Shown here piece after piece: positions 7,046 through 16,288 of a stretch of DNA of 40,813 nt. The stretch comes from Veillonella sp. KGMB01456. Lineage in GTDB: Bacteria > Bacillota > Negativicutes > Veillonellales > Veillonellaceae. The translations under genes and the position numbers were made by a program. Position 1 is the first letter of the stretch. Each line of letters opens with the position of its first letter. The notes beneath the pieces are model-generated. The model made no database searches. It worked only from the letters and a program-made list of their open reading frames with translations, and was not told where the DNA came from. The DNA is taken from contig NZ_JALKIG010000018.1 of assembly GCF_023051165.1 (NCBI RefSeq), positions 1-40,813 on the forward strand, in the 5' to 3' direction.

Positions 7046-7074
7046 AAAAAAGGCCCACCGAGCGCAGGTGGACC
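7046..7074 (-). terminator. Intrinsic terminator between hisE and hisC
   Basis: On the minus strand GGTCCACC pairs with GGTGGGCC (7067-7074 with 7052-7059) around a seven-base loop, followed by six Ts (7046-7051). It sits inside the his gene series and would reduce hisC relative to the upstream genes. No obvious strong promoter lies between it and hisC. Confidence 0.75.
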
Positions 7075-7082
7075 CATATAGG

Positions 7083-7406
7083 CTATAAGTTCTTAATTTC
7101 CGGCCGATCCGTTGTTTTACTGATAAGACCTTCTCGACGTGCCAGTTCTTCCGTTATAGCTTCGTAAGGAATGCCCTTTTCAACCAATAAAACCAACACA
7201 TGATACAGCAAATCCGCCGTTTCGCTGACAAGTTCCTCTGTACCTTCATTTTTAGCGGCAATCACCACTTCCGTAGCCTCTTCGCCGACTTTTTTCAAAA
7301 TCTTATCGAGTCCTTTAGCGAATAGATAATTCGTGTAGGACCCTTCTTTCGGCTCTAATTGCCGATTCTTGATGACCTCATAAAGTTCAGCCAGTTCCTG
7401 TGTCAT
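7083..7406 (-). CDS. hisE: Phosphoribosyl-ATP pyrophosphohydrolase
   Basis: HisE removes pyrophosphate from PR-ATP, the second histidine step. The 107-residue all-helical MazG-like protein shows KVGEEATEVVIAAK, with the acidic EExxE metal site, and ETADLLYHVLVLL, with a second acidic cluster. It is a stand-alone gene rather than the HisIE fusion of enterobacteria. GAGAGGGA precedes the ATG. It lies 27 bases after hisI and 8 bases before the terminator that precedes hisC. Confidence 0.94.
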   Translation of the reverse strand: MTQELAELYEVIKNRQLEPKEGSYTNYLFAKGLDKILKKVGEEATEVVIAAKNEGTEELVSETADLLYHVLVLLVEKGIPYEAITEELARREGLISKTTDRPEIKNL

Positions 7407-7433
7407 AGTAATCCCTCTCTTTTATTCAGCTTT

Positions 7434-7826
7434 TTAGCTATTTGTTTTTAATTTGATTTCGTTAAAAAAACAGCTCCTTGAACCGGTATGACAAGCCGGG
7501 CCGTTGGGGATAACTTCCAATAATAAGGTGTCCTTGTCACAATCCAAGGCAGCCCGTACAACCTTTTGCGTGTTACCGCTGGTTCCCCCCTTATGCCACA
7601 ACTCTTGGCGCGACCGTGACCAAAACCAGGTTTCGCCGGTTACTAAGGTTCGTTCATAGCTTTCTTCATTCATATAGGCTACCATGAGCACTTCTTTCGT
7701 GTTGGTATCCACTACTACCGCAGGCAATAAATTGTGCACCTTTTCAAAATCAGGCCTCAAATCCGAATCCAATCTTAAATCGGTGGTAATGTTCTGTTGC
7801 ATATCTGCTATTTTGTCAGCCATCAT
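7434..7826 (-). CDS. hisI: Phosphoribosyl-AMP cyclohydrolase
   Basis: HisI opens the purine ring of PR-AMP, a zinc- and magnesium-dependent reaction. The 130-residue protein carries the family blocks [26 protein letters not shown], and the metal-binding DCDKD with the later CHTGSRSCF cysteines. Residues 1-28 are extra relative to the core. The ATG at 7826 follows GGGAGGTGGGCA. The gene begins 11 bases after the hisF stop. Confidence 0.94.
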   Translation of the reverse strand: MMADKIADMQQNITTDLRLDSDLRPDFEKVHNLLPAVVVDTNTKEVLMVAYMNEESYERTLVTGETWFWSRSRQELWHKGGTSGNTQKVVRAALDCDKDTLLLEVIPNGPACHTGSRSCFFNEIKLKTNS

Positions 7827-7837
7827 TGCCCACCTCC

Positions 7838-8596
7838 CTAGCGAACCGGAATATTATAAGCGCGCAAAGCCTCTTTTACTTCCTCAATGGTTATTTCGCC
7901 AAAGTGGAATATAGAAGCCGCTAAAGCACCGGTTACTTTTGTTTTTGAAAAAACCTCTACAAAGTGTGCTACCGTGCCGGCGCCACCGGAGGCAATTATG
8001 GGCACTTGCACCAAGTCGCCCAATTGTTTATACAGTTCAATATCAAAGCCGGACTTGGTGCCGTCTTTATCCATACTCGTTACGAGTAGTTCGCCGGCCC
8101 CCAAGGCTATGGCCTCCTGTGCCCAGTCATAAGCTAAGCGGTCTGTTTTTTTACGTCCCCCATGGCTGTACACAAACCGTTTCCCCGTCTCGGGATCGGT
8201 TTTCACATCAATGGCTACGACGATACATTGATTGCCGAATTTTTCAGCCCCTTCGCGGATTAGTTCAGGATTCGCCAAGGCTGCTGAGTTGATTGAGATT
8301 TTATCCGCCCCGGCCTGCAATAATTGTTGCATATCCGCCAATGTACGAATGCCGCCACCAACGGTAAGAGGCATAAATACTTCATTTGATATGGCTGAAA
8401 TTACGTCCTTGAAGGTCCCCCGACCTTCCGTTGTGGCCGTAATATCCAGAAACACTTGCTCATCGGCACCTTGCACTTCATAAGAAGCGGCAATCGCCAC
8501 CGGATCGCCTACATCTACTAAATTAATAAAATTAACACCCTTTTTTACACGGCCGTTATCCACGTCCAGACAAGGGATGATTCGTTTTGCCAACAT
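7838..8596 (-). CDS. hisF: Imidazole glycerol phosphate synthase, cyclase subunit
   Basis: A (beta/alpha)8 barrel that, with HisH, makes IGP and AICAR from PRFAR using ammonia channelled from HisH. The 252-residue sequence begins [15 protein letters not shown], with the catalytic Asp in CLDVD, and has [10 protein letters not shown]-like and [11 protein letters not shown] blocks, with the second catalytic Asp in MDKDGT, then a phosphate-binding IIASGGAG segment. Its length is standard. It is separated from hisA by a 146-base repeat-containing gap. Confidence 0.96.
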   Translation of the reverse strand: MLAKRIIPCLDVDNGRVKKGVNFINLVDVGDPVAIAASYEVQGADEQVFLDITATTEGRGTFKDVISAISNEVFMPLTVGGGIRTLADMQQLLQAGADKISINSAALANPELIREGAEKFGNQCIVVAIDVKTDPETGKRFVYSHGGRKKTDRLAYDWAQEAIALGAGELLVTSMDKDGTKSGFDIELYKQLGDLVQVPIIASGGAGTVAHFVEVFSKTKVTGALAASIFHFGEITIEEVKEALRAYNIPVR

Positions 8597-8692
8597 AGTT
8601 TCTACTCCTTTATCATTAGCCGTATCCGGTTTATCATGATCATGAGTATGTATTGCTATCGCTATTGCTATGTGTATCTTATTAGTGTTATG

Positions 8693-8748
8693 TATTGATT
8701 TTATTTTATTGATTTTATTTTATTGACTTTATTATATTGAATTTACTT
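8693..8748. repeat. Four 14-bp tandem repeats between hisA and hisF
   Basis: The unit TATTGATTTTATTT occurs at 8693-8706 and 8707-8720 (exact) and in degenerate form at 8721-8734 and 8735-8748. The last copy overlaps the hisA stop codon. The preceding bases (8649-8690) are also repetitive (TATTGCTATCGCTATTGCTA-like). No promoter or terminator is evident. The array could vary in copy number by slippage. Confidence 0.75.
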
Positions 8749-9573
8749 TGCCGCAACTGCGGAAATCGCTAAATTAGAAACATCATGAGAATCTGTTTCT
8801 TCATGGATAGTGCGTGTATAGTATGGTGACGGTTCAATCAATTCACCGGCTAACTCGCTTTTTTCCAAAGCTACAATATCCGCTAAAGCCAATGGACCTT
8901 CATACAAGGCTTTACCGACAATACAGTCGACAATGCCTTTTTTACGCAAGGCTACAATGTCACCGGCATTGCGAATGCCGCCGGAGGCAATAATACGAGC
9001 TTCCGGAAATTGATCGTGTAATTCAAAGAGCAATTCCTGGTTAACCCCTTCCATGGTACCGTCACGATTAATATCGGTAACAATGAAGTGTTTAGCACCG
9101 GCCGCCATCATTTCACGAATCAAATGGCTCATATCAACGTCCGACTTTTCAAGCCAACCTTCTGTGGCTACTTTACCGTCGGCACCGTCAACACCGATAA
9201 CAATGCGTTCTGCTCCATAAGTGGCCAGCATTTGCTTAGTAAATTCCGCATTTTTTAAAGCTACAGATCCTAAAATAATACGGTCGATACCGGCATTCAG
9301 ATACGCTTTAATCATTTCTTCGTCGCGAATACCGCCACCTACTTCAATAATGCCGCTGAAAGCTCTGCGAATACCTATAATAATATCGAAACTAACCGGT
9401 TTACCTGCTTTGGCCCCATCCAAATCAACCACATGAAGTGCCTTAATACCGGCGTGTTCATAGTCCTCAGCTTGTGCCATCGGGCTATAGTTAATCACGA
9501 TTTCCTTGTCAAAATCCCCTTTATATAAACGTACGCTGCGTTTGTCTTGTATATCAATGGCCGGAAAAATCAC
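8743..9573 (-). CDS. hisA: ProFAR isomerase (1-(5-phosphoribosyl)-5-[(phosphoribosylamino)methylideneamino]imidazole-4-carboxamide isomerase)
   Basis: HisA isomerises ProFAR to PRFAR. The barrel protein shows PAIDIQDKRSVRLYKGDF (catalytic Asp in AID), EVGGGIR, VDGADGKVATEGW, TDINRDGTMEG (second catalytic Asp) and IIASGGIRNAGD. The start is set at GTG 9573 because AGGAGG is eight bases upstream and the family normally begins right at the FPAID strand. A TTG two codons earlier (9579) is too close to the ribosome binding site. At 276 residues it is longer than the usual ~240; the C-terminal ~30 residues, after ALADIVALEK, are an unusual tail. It has its own predicted promoter upstream. Confidence 0.95.
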   Translation of the reverse strand: MIFPAIDIQDKRSVRLYKGDFDKEIVINYSPMAQAEDYEHAGIKALHVVDLDGAKAGKPVSFDIIIGIRRAFSGIIEVGGGIRDEEMIKAYLNAGIDRIILGSVALKNAEFTKQMLATYGAERIVIGVDGADGKVATEGWLEKSDVDMSHLIREMMAAGAKHFIVTDINRDGTMEGVNQELLFELHDQFPEARIIASGGIRNAGDIVALRKKGIVDCIVGKALYEGPLALADIVALEKSELAGELIEPSPYYTRTIHEETDSHDVSNLAISAVAAK

Positions 9574-9620
9574 GGTCAACCCCTCCTTTAAGTACTGCTC
9601 TTATATATTTAATATTATAT

Positions 9621-9649
9621 AATATACACTTCTAGATTACATCTGTCTA
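9621..9649 (-). promoter_or_regulatory. Internal promoter in front of hisA
   Basis: Minus-strand TAGACA (9644-9649), a 17-base spacer and TATATT (9621-9626) fall in the 260-base gap between hisH and hisA. It would give hisA-F-I-E a secondary transcription start. The rest of the gap (9650-9840) is AT-rich with nothing else recognised. Confidence 0.55.
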
Positions 9650-9840
9650 TGATTTACATCGAAGATTTCTATGTTGTGTATCAATTTTTATTATAAAAAA
9701 ATGTGCAATACAGGCCATCATATACAACAAACATTATCTTTTAGCAACTATTACAATAATCACTTTTCACTAATAATAGAGTTTTTAAATTCTCACAATA
9801 CGACTAATCTGTTGATAAACATCGCAATAAATACCATTCT

Positions 9841-10470
9841 TTAAGCCTCATAACCTGCCGTATGAGCTTCACATAGCTCATTAAATCGTTGCAATAATCT
9901 TAGCCCGATAGCGGCGCTTTTTTCCGGATGGAACTGCATACCATACACATTACCATGCGCCACCACGGCCGGTATTTCCATGCCGTAATCAGCCACCGCC
10001 GTAATATAGCGCGTTTCACATTTCACATAATAGGAATGAACAAAGTATGTGTATTCGCCATCAATACAGCTAAAAGGACTTGTTTTATTCACCAGTGAAT
10101 TGCAATTCCAGCCGGTGTGCGGCACCATGAGACCCAAATCTTGAGGAATTTCATCTACCGTACCCGGAATAAAACCGAAGCCCTGTGTTTGGCCGTATTC
10201 ATTGGAACTATCAAACAAAAGTTGCATTCCCAAGCATATGCCCAATACGGGAATATTTCGAGCTACCACCGTCTCTAAGACGGGTACCAAATCACGTCGT
10301 GTTAAAGTATCCATGGCTTGCCGAAAAGCGCCCACGCCGGGCACAACGACGCCGGCGGCCTGTAAAATCGTCGTCTTATCGGCCGTTAAGACCGTCGGTA
10401 TGCCCAAGTGAGCAAAGGCTTTTTGCACATTAAAGGTATTGCCCGCATCATAATCTATAATTGCAATCAT
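9841..10470 (-). CDS. hisH: Imidazole glycerol phosphate synthase, glutaminase subunit
   Basis: A class I glutamine amidotransferase delivering ammonia to HisF. The 209-residue protein has the nucleophile block VLGICLGMQLLF (Cys ~80) and the His-Glu pair in MQFHPEKS near the C-terminus, plus the GAF oxyanion segment VVPGVGAF. Length is normal. It is separated from its partner hisF by hisA and starts 26 bases after hisB. Confidence 0.95.
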   Translation of the reverse strand: MIAIIDYDAGNTFNVQKAFAHLGIPTVLTADKTTILQAAGVVVPGVGAFRQAMDTLTRRDLVPVLETVVARNIPVLGICLGMQLLFDSSNEYGQTQGFGFIPGTVDEIPQDLGLMVPHTGWNCNSLVNKTSPFSCIDGEYTYFVHSYYVKCETRYITAVADYGMEIPAVVAHGNVYGMQFHPEKSAAIGLRLLQRFNELCEAHTAGYEA

Positions 10471-10496
10471 ACGCTACCTTCTCTTTTCAAAATATT

Positions 10497-11183
10497 TTAT
10501 ACTGTCAAACTGCCCTTGGTAGAGTTAACGCCTACAATAGCCTCATTTACAGTTACAGCACGGCGCAGTGCCCGCCCCAAGGCCTTAAACATGCTTTCAA
10601 TAATGTGATGTGTATTGCGTCCATATTCATTGCGCACATGAAGATTCATAAGACCGTTCATAGCGATGGCTTGGAAAAAATCTTCCACCAATTCTGTCTC
10701 AAAAGTTCCCAACAAAGGAGTTGAGAGTTCCGCCTTGAACACTAAATAGGGCCGGCCGCTCAAATCAATAACGACCTGAGTCAGTGCCTCATCCATAGGC
10801 ACCCACGCATCGCCGTAGCGCTCAATTTGTTTTTTATCGCCCAAGGCCTTTGTCAAAGCTTGGCCCAAGGCGAGGGCCACATCTTCAACCGTATGATGAG
10901 CATCAATATAGGTATCGCCATCAGCCTTAACCGTTAAACCGAAGCGACCATGTTTAGCAAACAAATTCAACATATGATCAAAAAAGCCGATGCCCGTCGC
11001 CACGGCAACGCCTGATTCTTCATCTAAATTAAGCGTTACTTCAATATTCGTTTCCGCGGTTTTGCGGATTACCGTAGCCACTCGCCATGTAGCGGCCGCT
11101 TGCTCAGCTGCTTGCCGGGTCTTACCTGATATTGCCACCGTGGCCGGCTTAGTATTTGTCTTCGCTTCATCCTTAGTGTCCAT
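10497..11183 (-). CDS. hisB: Imidazoleglycerol-phosphate dehydratase
   Basis: HisB dehydrates IGP to imidazole-acetol phosphate using two manganese ions. The two metal-site motifs are present: FFDHML (with DAHHTVEDV after it) and the later HHIIES. The ATG at 11183 is chosen because CGGAGG lies nine bases upstream and the ORF then overlaps the hisD stop by 11 bases; an upstream extension to 11207 would lie inside hisD. The catalytic core starts at about residue 34 ([12 protein letters not shown]), so the protein has a ~33-residue Ala/Lys/Thr-rich N-terminal extension not usual in HisB (~195 residues). It is the single-function form without the phosphatase domain. Confidence 0.95.
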   Translation of the reverse strand: MDTKDEAKTNTKPATVAISGKTRQAAEQAAATWRVATVIRKTAETNIEVTLNLDEESGVAVATGIGFFDHMLNLFAKHGRFGLTVKADGDTYIDAHHTVEDVALALGQALTKALGDKKQIERYGDAWVPMDEALTQVVIDLSGRPYLVFKAELSTPLLGTFETELVEDFFQAIAMNGLMNLHVRNEYGRNTHHIIESMFKALGRALRRAVTVNEAIVGVNSTKGSLTV

Positions 11184-12513
11184 AAGCAACTGCCTCCGTA
11201 TCTTCACCTTTACCGGCTACTACCGCATTGTCTTTTGTTTTATCAAAACGAATTTCAATGGACCGCGCATGGCCTTCCAAACCTTCAGTGCGTGCTAATG
11301 TGGCAATATGCGGAGCCAGCTCAGCTAAGCGTTCTTTAGAAAATTGCATAAACGCTGTACGTTTTACAAAATCATATACGCCGAGGGGTGACGAAAAACG
11401 AGCCGTACCGCTGGTTGGCAATACGTGATTCGGGCCGCCCATATAATCACCCAGCGGCTCAGCCGTATAAGAGCCGAGGAATACGGAGCCGGCATTTTCT
11501 ACTAAGCTCAAGTAATCTGACGCATTGTTAAGCTGAATTTCCAAATGTTCCGGTGCCACTTCATTCATTAAAGTGAACATGTCGGCTACCGAATCCATGA
11601 TGGCAATAAAACTACGCTCTTCAATGGCCACTTTGGCAATATCCTTACGAGGCAGTTCCTCCAATTGCCGTGCCACTTCATCCGAAACGGCATGAGCCAA
11701 TACTTCGCTGTCTGTAATTAGAATAGCCCGCGCCCGTTTATCATGTTCCGCCTGAGACAATAAATCAGCGGCCAAGTGAACCGGATTAGCTGTTTCATCA
11801 GCCAAAATGCCTATTTCGGAAGGCCCTGCAATCATGTCGATGGATACTTGACCGAACACTTGACGTTTCGCCGTAGCCACATAGATATTACCGGGGCCTA
11901 CGATTTTATCAACCATCGGAATTGATTCCGTACCATAAGCAAGGGCTCCCACAGCCTGAGCGCCGCCTACCTGATAGACTGCATCAACACCGGCTAATTT
12001 AGCGGCACCTAGTACAATCGGCGCAATGCCTTCTTTTTGCGGCGGTGTCACCATAATAACTTCCTTAACACCCGCTATTTTAGCCGGCAAAGCACACATC
12101 AAAATAGTCGACGGATAGGCGGCCGTACCGCCCGGTACATAAATGCCCACCCGTTTTAACGGGGTTACTTTCTGGCCCCGGACTATGCCCGGTGTATCCA
12201 AATCAATAAAGCTTTGGTCGATTTGTCGTTTATGAAAAGCCTCAATATTACGTTTGGCCACTTCCAAAGCCTCTTTTAAAGCCGGATCCAGTGAATTATA
12301 AGCTTTGGTCAAAGCTTCGTCACTCACTTTTAACTCCGTAAGCTGTACGCCGTCAAACTTTTCACTATAATCACGCAAAGCCGCATCACCTTTGGCAATA
12401 ACGGTATCAATAATTTCGCGTACCTGCTGTTCAATCACTAAATCCGTTGTGGCCGCCGTGTAATCATTTACCAATTCCAGCATCTTTTGTAACGGCTCTC
12501 TATATATTTTCAT
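11173..12513 (-). CDS. hisD: Histidinol dehydrogenase
   Basis: HisD oxidises histidinol to histidine in two NAD-dependent steps, with a bound zinc. The 446-residue protein shows the signature [11 protein letters not shown], the [11 protein letters not shown] block, LSQAEHD (Gln/His zinc region) and APEHLEI plus PTSGTARF-type segments. A short C-terminal tail ([16 protein letters not shown]) runs past the usual end and overlaps the hisB start. AGAGGAG precedes the ATG. Confidence 0.96.
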   Translation of the reverse strand: MKIYREPLQKMLELVNDYTAATTDLVIEQQVREIIDTVIAKGDAALRDYSEKFDGVQLTELKVSDEALTKAYNSLDPALKEALEVAKRNIEAFHKRQIDQSFIDLDTPGIVRGQKVTPLKRVGIYVPGGTAAYPSTILMCALPAKIAGVKEVIMVTPPQKEGIAPIVLGAAKLAGVDAVYQVGGAQAVGALAYGTESIPMVDKIVGPGNIYVATAKRQVFGQVSIDMIAGPSEIGILADETANPVHLAADLLSQAEHDKRARAILITDSEVLAHAVSDEVARQLEELPRKDIAKVAIEERSFIAIMDSVADMFTLMNEVAPEHLEIQLNNASDYLSLVENAGSVFLGSYTAEPLGDYMGGPNHVLPTSGTARFSSPLGVYDFVKRTAFMQFSKERLAELAPHIATLARTEGLEGHARSIEIRFDKTKDNAVVAGKGEDTEAVAYGH

Positions 12514-12548
12514 GATGGTCTCCTCTCTTTTTTTAATTTTTTCTCAAA

Positions 12549-13181
12549 TTATTTCGCCATATCAAGCTTACGAGCTTCTTTTAAGCGGTCTACCAAATCA
12601 AAAATTTCACCCCGTTTTTGCTTAAGCGCCAAAGGATTCGCTACTAAGCGCGTTGAGATGGGGCTCAATTTATCAAAAATCTGCAAATTATTTTCCCTCA
12701 AGGTTGTCCCTGTTTCCGTTATATCCACAATGGCATCAGCTAAACCGATAAGGGGCGCCAACTCCACGGACCCCTCAATTTTGATAATTTCCACGTCTTT
12801 ACCACGGCTGGCAAAATAGCGTTTCGTAATATTCGGATACTTGGTGCCGATGGTATGTCGCCGCGGCTCATTGAGATCATAACCGGCCAGCGATGCCAGA
12901 ATAAATTGACAACGCCCCGTTTGTAAATCCAACAGCTCATACCCTGTATTCTGCTGTTCTTCCAAAATATCGCTGCCTACAATGCCGATATCAACGACAC
13001 CGTTATTTAAATAGGTAAGAACGTCGCCGCCTTTAACTAAAATTACTTGCAAATTCTCACCTAAAGTAATGACCAGTTTTCGTTTTTTATTTCGTAGCGG
13101 CTCACAATCAATACCGCAACGTTCAAAGAGTGGAATAACCTGATCTTCCACTCGTCCCTTTGTCAATGCAATACTAAGCAT
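12549..13181 (-). CDS. hisG: ATP phosphoribosyltransferase, short form
   Basis: HisG catalyses the first committed histidine step, PRPP + ATP. At 210 residues it lacks the C-terminal histidine-binding domain of long HisG, so it needs HisZ, which is encoded directly upstream. Recognisable blocks are LTKGRVEDQVIPLFERCG, VVDIGIVGSD and the PRPP-binding DITETGTTLRENNL. Its ATG overlaps the end of hisZ by eight bases, consistent with translational coupling of the two subunits. Confidence 0.95.
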   Translation of the reverse strand: MLSIALTKGRVEDQVIPLFERCGIDCEPLRNKKRKLVITLGENLQVILVKGGDVLTYLNNGVVDIGIVGSDILEEQQNTGYELLDLQTGRCQFILASLAGYDLNEPRRHTIGTKYPNITKRYFASRGKDVEIIKIEGSVELAPLIGLADAIVDITETGTTLRENNLQIFDKLSPISTRLVANPLALKQKRGEIFDLVDRLKEARKLDMAK

Positions 13182-14331
13182 CGGCTTTCACCCCTTCCTC
13201 TGTGACCACATAGAGTATGGCTCCGTCCGCAGCAGCTTGTTCACGGGCCTCCGCTAATGTATCGGCCAACACTAAACTATACGTCGGATGAGCCAATACA
13301 TAATCAGCCACCACATCCCAAGCATCTTCACCGATATACACATAGGATGGTTTTGCCTGAGGCAAGGTTATATCCGCTACCGATGCCAATACATCCAAAT
13401 CAAAGCCCATACCCACGGCCGGAGTAGGTTCTTTTTGAAAATTAGCGAGTAATTTATCATACCGTCCGCCGCTCACAATATAACTGGCCACGCCGTCAAT
13501 ATAGCCGCGGAAAGTAAGTCCCGTATAATAAGGTTGCGGTGCGGGACTGCTGAAGTCTATGCGCACCTTTTGACTGGATAATTTTTGTACCGCCTGCGCC
13601 ATTTGCATAACCCCGTTCACCAAACGCTGTGCGCTCATCGGTAAAATAATGGCATCCAGCTCTTGCTGCACTTCCTCAATAGAGCCGAAAAGGCGCGGCC
13701 AAATTTTGAGCAAGGAATACAATGTATTTTCCGTATACGCTTCAATTAAACGCTCGTACACCGGCAAGTTTTTATTAAATAACGCTTCAAACAATTCGGT
13801 TCGTTCCGCCGCCGTAAGCCCCAATGCGTCGACTACGGTTTCGGCAAACCGCGCATCACTGAGTTCCACATATAGCTGATTGTTGAGCCATAATCGGTTA
13901 ACTTGATTAATGATAAGCAAACACTCCAGTTCGGCTTTTTCCGAAGCATAACCGACCAGCTCAATGCCGGCCTGTGTCACTTGATTTGCCCAACCGCGGT
14001 GAGCCTGATTCATAGCAAACACATCGCCGGTGTAGTAAAATTTTTTAGGCAAATTAACTTGAATATTCGCTAAAAAGCGTGCAATAGGCAGCGTCAGATC
14101 GGGGCGAATTACCAAGCGTTCCTGGGAGCTGTCCACCACTTCATACATACGCTGCTGAACAGCCAAATCATAGTCATCAAATATATTCTTGTATTCAATG
14201 AGAGGTGTATTAATCTTCGTATAACCCCGTTCAAAAAAGCACTTAGCCAGACTATGACTAAGAGCTGCTTTTTTCTGTGCTTCTTCACCAAACTCATCGC
14301 GAAATCCCGGCGGCAATCGTTTCTGTCTCAT
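13174..14331 (-). CDS. hisZ: ATP phosphoribosyltransferase regulatory subunit
   Basis: HisZ is a class II HisRS-like protein without charging activity that binds HisG and confers histidine feedback control. The 385-residue protein resembles the HisRS catalytic core: PPGFRDEFGEEAQKK at the N-terminus, VIRPDLTLPIARF (motif 2 region), RGWANQVTQAGIELVG and the late GGRYDKLLANF/VGMGFDLD block. No C-terminal HisRS anticodon-binding domain with full length is present. It is the first gene of the his operon, with a promoter about 100 bases upstream. Confidence 0.92.
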   Translation of the reverse strand: MRQKRLPPGFRDEFGEEAQKKAALSHSLAKCFFERGYTKINTPLIEYKNIFDDYDLAVQQRMYEVVDSSQERLVIRPDLTLPIARFLANIQVNLPKKFYYTGDVFAMNQAHRGWANQVTQAGIELVGYASEKAELECLLIINQVNRLWLNNQLYVELSDARFAETVVDALGLTAAERTELFEALFNKNLPVYERLIEAYTENTLYSLLKIWPRLFGSIEEVQQELDAIILPMSAQRLVNGVMQMAQAVQKLSSQKVRIDFSSPAPQPYYTGLTFRGYIDGVASYIVSGGRYDKLLANFQKEPTPAVGMGFDLDVLASVADITLPQAKPSYVYIGEDAWDVVADYVLAHPTYSLVLADTLAEAREQAAADGAILYVVTEEGVKADA

Positions 14332-14437
14332 ATGTTCTCCCTACTCTCTTCCTCTTTGAACCCTATCGGTACGTTCTATTACATCTCTTTTACTTATTCT
14401 TTACTTTTATTCTTCATCTAACTAAAGGATTAAAGTT

Positions 14438-14466
14438 ATAATACACTTTCAAGCGCGGATAGTCAA
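14438..14466 (-). promoter_or_regulatory. Promoter of the his operon
   Basis: Minus-strand TTGACT (14461-14466), a 17-base spacer and TATTAT (14438-14443). The ~100-base leader to hisZ is purine-rich. It shows neither a T-box nor a His-rich leader peptide, so control probably rests on HisZ feedback or on a regulator not encoded here. Confidence 0.75.
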
Positions 14467-14531
14467 CTTTCATTTAGGTATAGCATGCATGTATTTAAGT
14501 AATAAGATACTGTTTCAAATGGCAAATAACT

Positions 14532-14577
14532 AAAAAGGAGCCTTTAACCATATGATTTTATATGACTAAAGGCTCCT
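14532..14577 (-). terminator. Terminator of the ECF/phosphatase operon
   Basis: Minus-strand GGAGCCTTTA and TAAAGGCTCC (14567-14576 with 14537-14546) form a perfect 10-bp stem, with ATAT/ATAT extending it, followed by TTTTTA. It separates the phosphatase gene from the his operon promoter. Confidence 0.85.
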
Positions 14578-14619
14578 GATATGTTGTTCTCTCAAATCAA
14601 TTTCTCTATAATATTACCC

Positions 14620-15603
14620 TTACTCACTCCAGGCTTTTACAAAAGCCGATAAGCTATGTGAGTCGGATCCCATCATGAACGGTACACCCAAAACATAGGC
14701 CATTCCTTGAATGAAAGGACTTGGATACATTTCACCGCAATTTTCTTTGAACACACCGCTCACATTATAATCAAGGGTCCGATTTTGCACTTTTAAGGTG
14801 CGTAAAATGTTCATAATGACCTGCTGCGTTTGCTGATCATAGGACGATGTAAAATTGAAATACTTTTGGTATTTTTTAATCACATCAATATGGCCGATAC
14901 GCACCGGCGTATGTGGTCCGAAATCAGTCTGTACCGCCTGCAATACCAATTCAAAATAGCGACGGAACAAAACATCCTGTTTTTGCAAATAACTGCCAAA
15001 GGCTTTTTCAAATTCCGCCTCACTGTAGTCAAGACACCAAAAACCGTCGTTCGCGCCCTGCATGAAGTGAACCGACAATAAGTTTTCACCCGTATAAGGA
15101 CCTACCATGTTTAAAAATTCTTGCGTAGCTGCTTCAAAGCCCGGTAAAAAATCCACTTCAAAACCGACAGACAAATTAATATGCTGCCCGTATTCGCGTT
15201 GCAGTTCATTGCCTAACGCCAAATACGGCTCCACTTGGTCCATCCGCAACGAAGCTGTAGTAAGCCCCTCTTCATCACCTTTATAGCGTTTACTGAAACC
15301 GACCGGTAGTGGTGCATGTTCAGTAATACAAAGTTTATAAAAACCTAATTCGATGGCTTTTTCAATAATCAAGGCCACCTTATCGCCACTGCCATGAGGG
15401 CAAAGTTCGGTGTGTATATGACCATCCACCAATTGCCCTTCATATTGATTATTGCCGGCTACGGGATAACGGTGTTGGCGAGCTTGTACCGCAGCGGCAG
15501 GCTCGTTATTTTGCGGCATAGTATTACGCACGTTATTTTGCGACATAGCGTCACGATCGTTATTTAGCGGCATACCGTTATGAAACGGTTGATTATTACT
15601 CAT
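14620..15603 (-). CDS. PHP-family histidinol-phosphatase
   Basis: The PHP-domain metal motifs are all present: DGHIHTELCPHGS, ITEHAPLP, GFEVDF, SVHF, GHIDVIKKY and GSDSH. These match the HisJ/HisK type of histidinol phosphatase, which removes phosphate before the HisD step. No other phosphatase is encoded in the his operon, which supports the call. Residues 1-45 are a non-conserved Asn/Gln-rich extension built from three 9-residue repeats; the catalytic domain begins near residue 57. The start overlaps the ecfT stop (ATGA), so it is translated from the Trp T-box transcript. Another PHP phosphoesterase activity is possible. Confidence 0.85.
   Translation of the reverse strand: MSNNQPFHNGMPLNNDRDAMSQNNVRNTMPQNNEPAAAVQARQHRYPVAGNNQYEGQLVDGHIHTELCPHGSGDKVALIIEKAIELGFYKLCITEHAPLPVGFSKRYKGDEEGLTTASLRMDQVEPYLALGNELQREYGQHINLSVGFEVDFLPGFEAATQEFLNMVGPYTGENLLSVHFMQGANDGFWCLDYSEAEFEKAFGSYLQKQDVLFRRYFELVLQAVQTDFGPHTPVRIGHIDVIKKYQKYFNFTSSYDQQTQQVIMNILRTLKVQNRTLDYNVSGVFKENCGEMYPSPFIQGMAYVLGVPFMMGSDSHSLSAFVKAWSE
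15505..15585. repeat. Three 27-bp in-frame repeats in the phosphatase gene
   Basis: Units begin GTTATTTTGCGGCATA at 15505, 15532 and 15559 (plus-strand view), each 27 bases and increasingly divergent. They encode three Met-x-x-Asn-Asn nonapeptides in the N-terminal extension. In-frame copy changes would alter only the tail. Confidence 0.75.
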
Positions 15604-16280
15604 ATAGCGCCTCGCACATACATAATAATAGCAATCGTAACCAAGACAAGCACGGCTGTCACTACATAATCCAAACCTTTCATGCCAACAGTGGCTACAA
15701 AGCTGTGATCTTTATTACCGAAACCGCGAAGTTCCAAAGACAGCGCCATTGTTTCCGAACGGCCTAAGGATTTTAACAACAATGGTTGAATGACAGAACC
15801 GTAAGAAGTAAAGCGTTTGAAGAAATTACCTTCCAAAGCAAGACCTCGACAAGCCTGAGCTTCCTGAACGGCATGGCTTTCCGCAATGAAATCCGGTACG
15901 AAACGAAGGGCTGCGGTGAACATAAACGCATATTCGTAAGGAATTTTACACTGCGTAACCAAAGCTGCCGTCAAATCCTGTAATTTCGTCGTTGCCAAAA
16001 GCATGATGAATACCATAGTCATGCAGAGCATACGAAGACCGGTTACGTAAGCCGATTCCAAGGTACCACCGCCAAGGAACTGTACCACTGCCAAGAACAC
16101 GGCGAAGGCGGCTAAAGTTAAAACGGCTTTATATTGGCGAATCAAAAGACCCGTTACTAGTAGAATTAAAAGTTCCAAAGCCAATAAAAGGCTTAATTCA
16201 TAGGTGGTTGTCAAAAGGACAGCCCATGCGGAAAAGGCGATGGTCATTAATATTTTGGTAAATGGTACTAATCGTTGCAT
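15600..16280 (-). CDS. ecfT: ECF transporter transmembrane subunit EcfT
   Basis: The 226-residue integral membrane protein has several hydrophobic segments and two coupling-helix motifs, QACRGLAL (~145-150) and SLELRGFG (~183-190), the x-R-G signatures by which EcfT docks on the two ATPases. It transmits ATP hydrolysis to the S-component. The adjacent ATPase starts upstream at 17098, and the stop overlaps the phosphatase start by four bases. EcfT is the scaffold of the transporter encoded by 15600-18692. Confidence 0.92.
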   Translation of the reverse strand: MQRLVPFTKILMTIAFSAWAVLLTTTYELSLLLALELLILLVTGLLIRQYKAVLTLAAFAVFLAVVQFLGGGTLESAYVTGLRMLCMTMVFIMLLATTKLQDLTAALVTQCKIPYEYAFMFTAALRFVPDFIAESHAVQEAQACRGLALEGNFFKRFTSYGSVIQPLLLKSLGRSETMALSLELRGFGNKDHSFVATVGMKGLDYVVTAVLVLVTIAIIMYVRGAI

Positions 16281-16288
16281 GGTTCCTC

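Noticed and set aside
11173-11207. Longer HisB start
   Set aside because: The extra codons lie inside hisD upstream of the ribosome binding site; the ATG at 11183 has correct spacing.
14332-14440. His T-box or His-codon leader peptide before hisZ
   Set aside because: The leader has no T-box sequence, no terminator and no ORF with repeated His codons.
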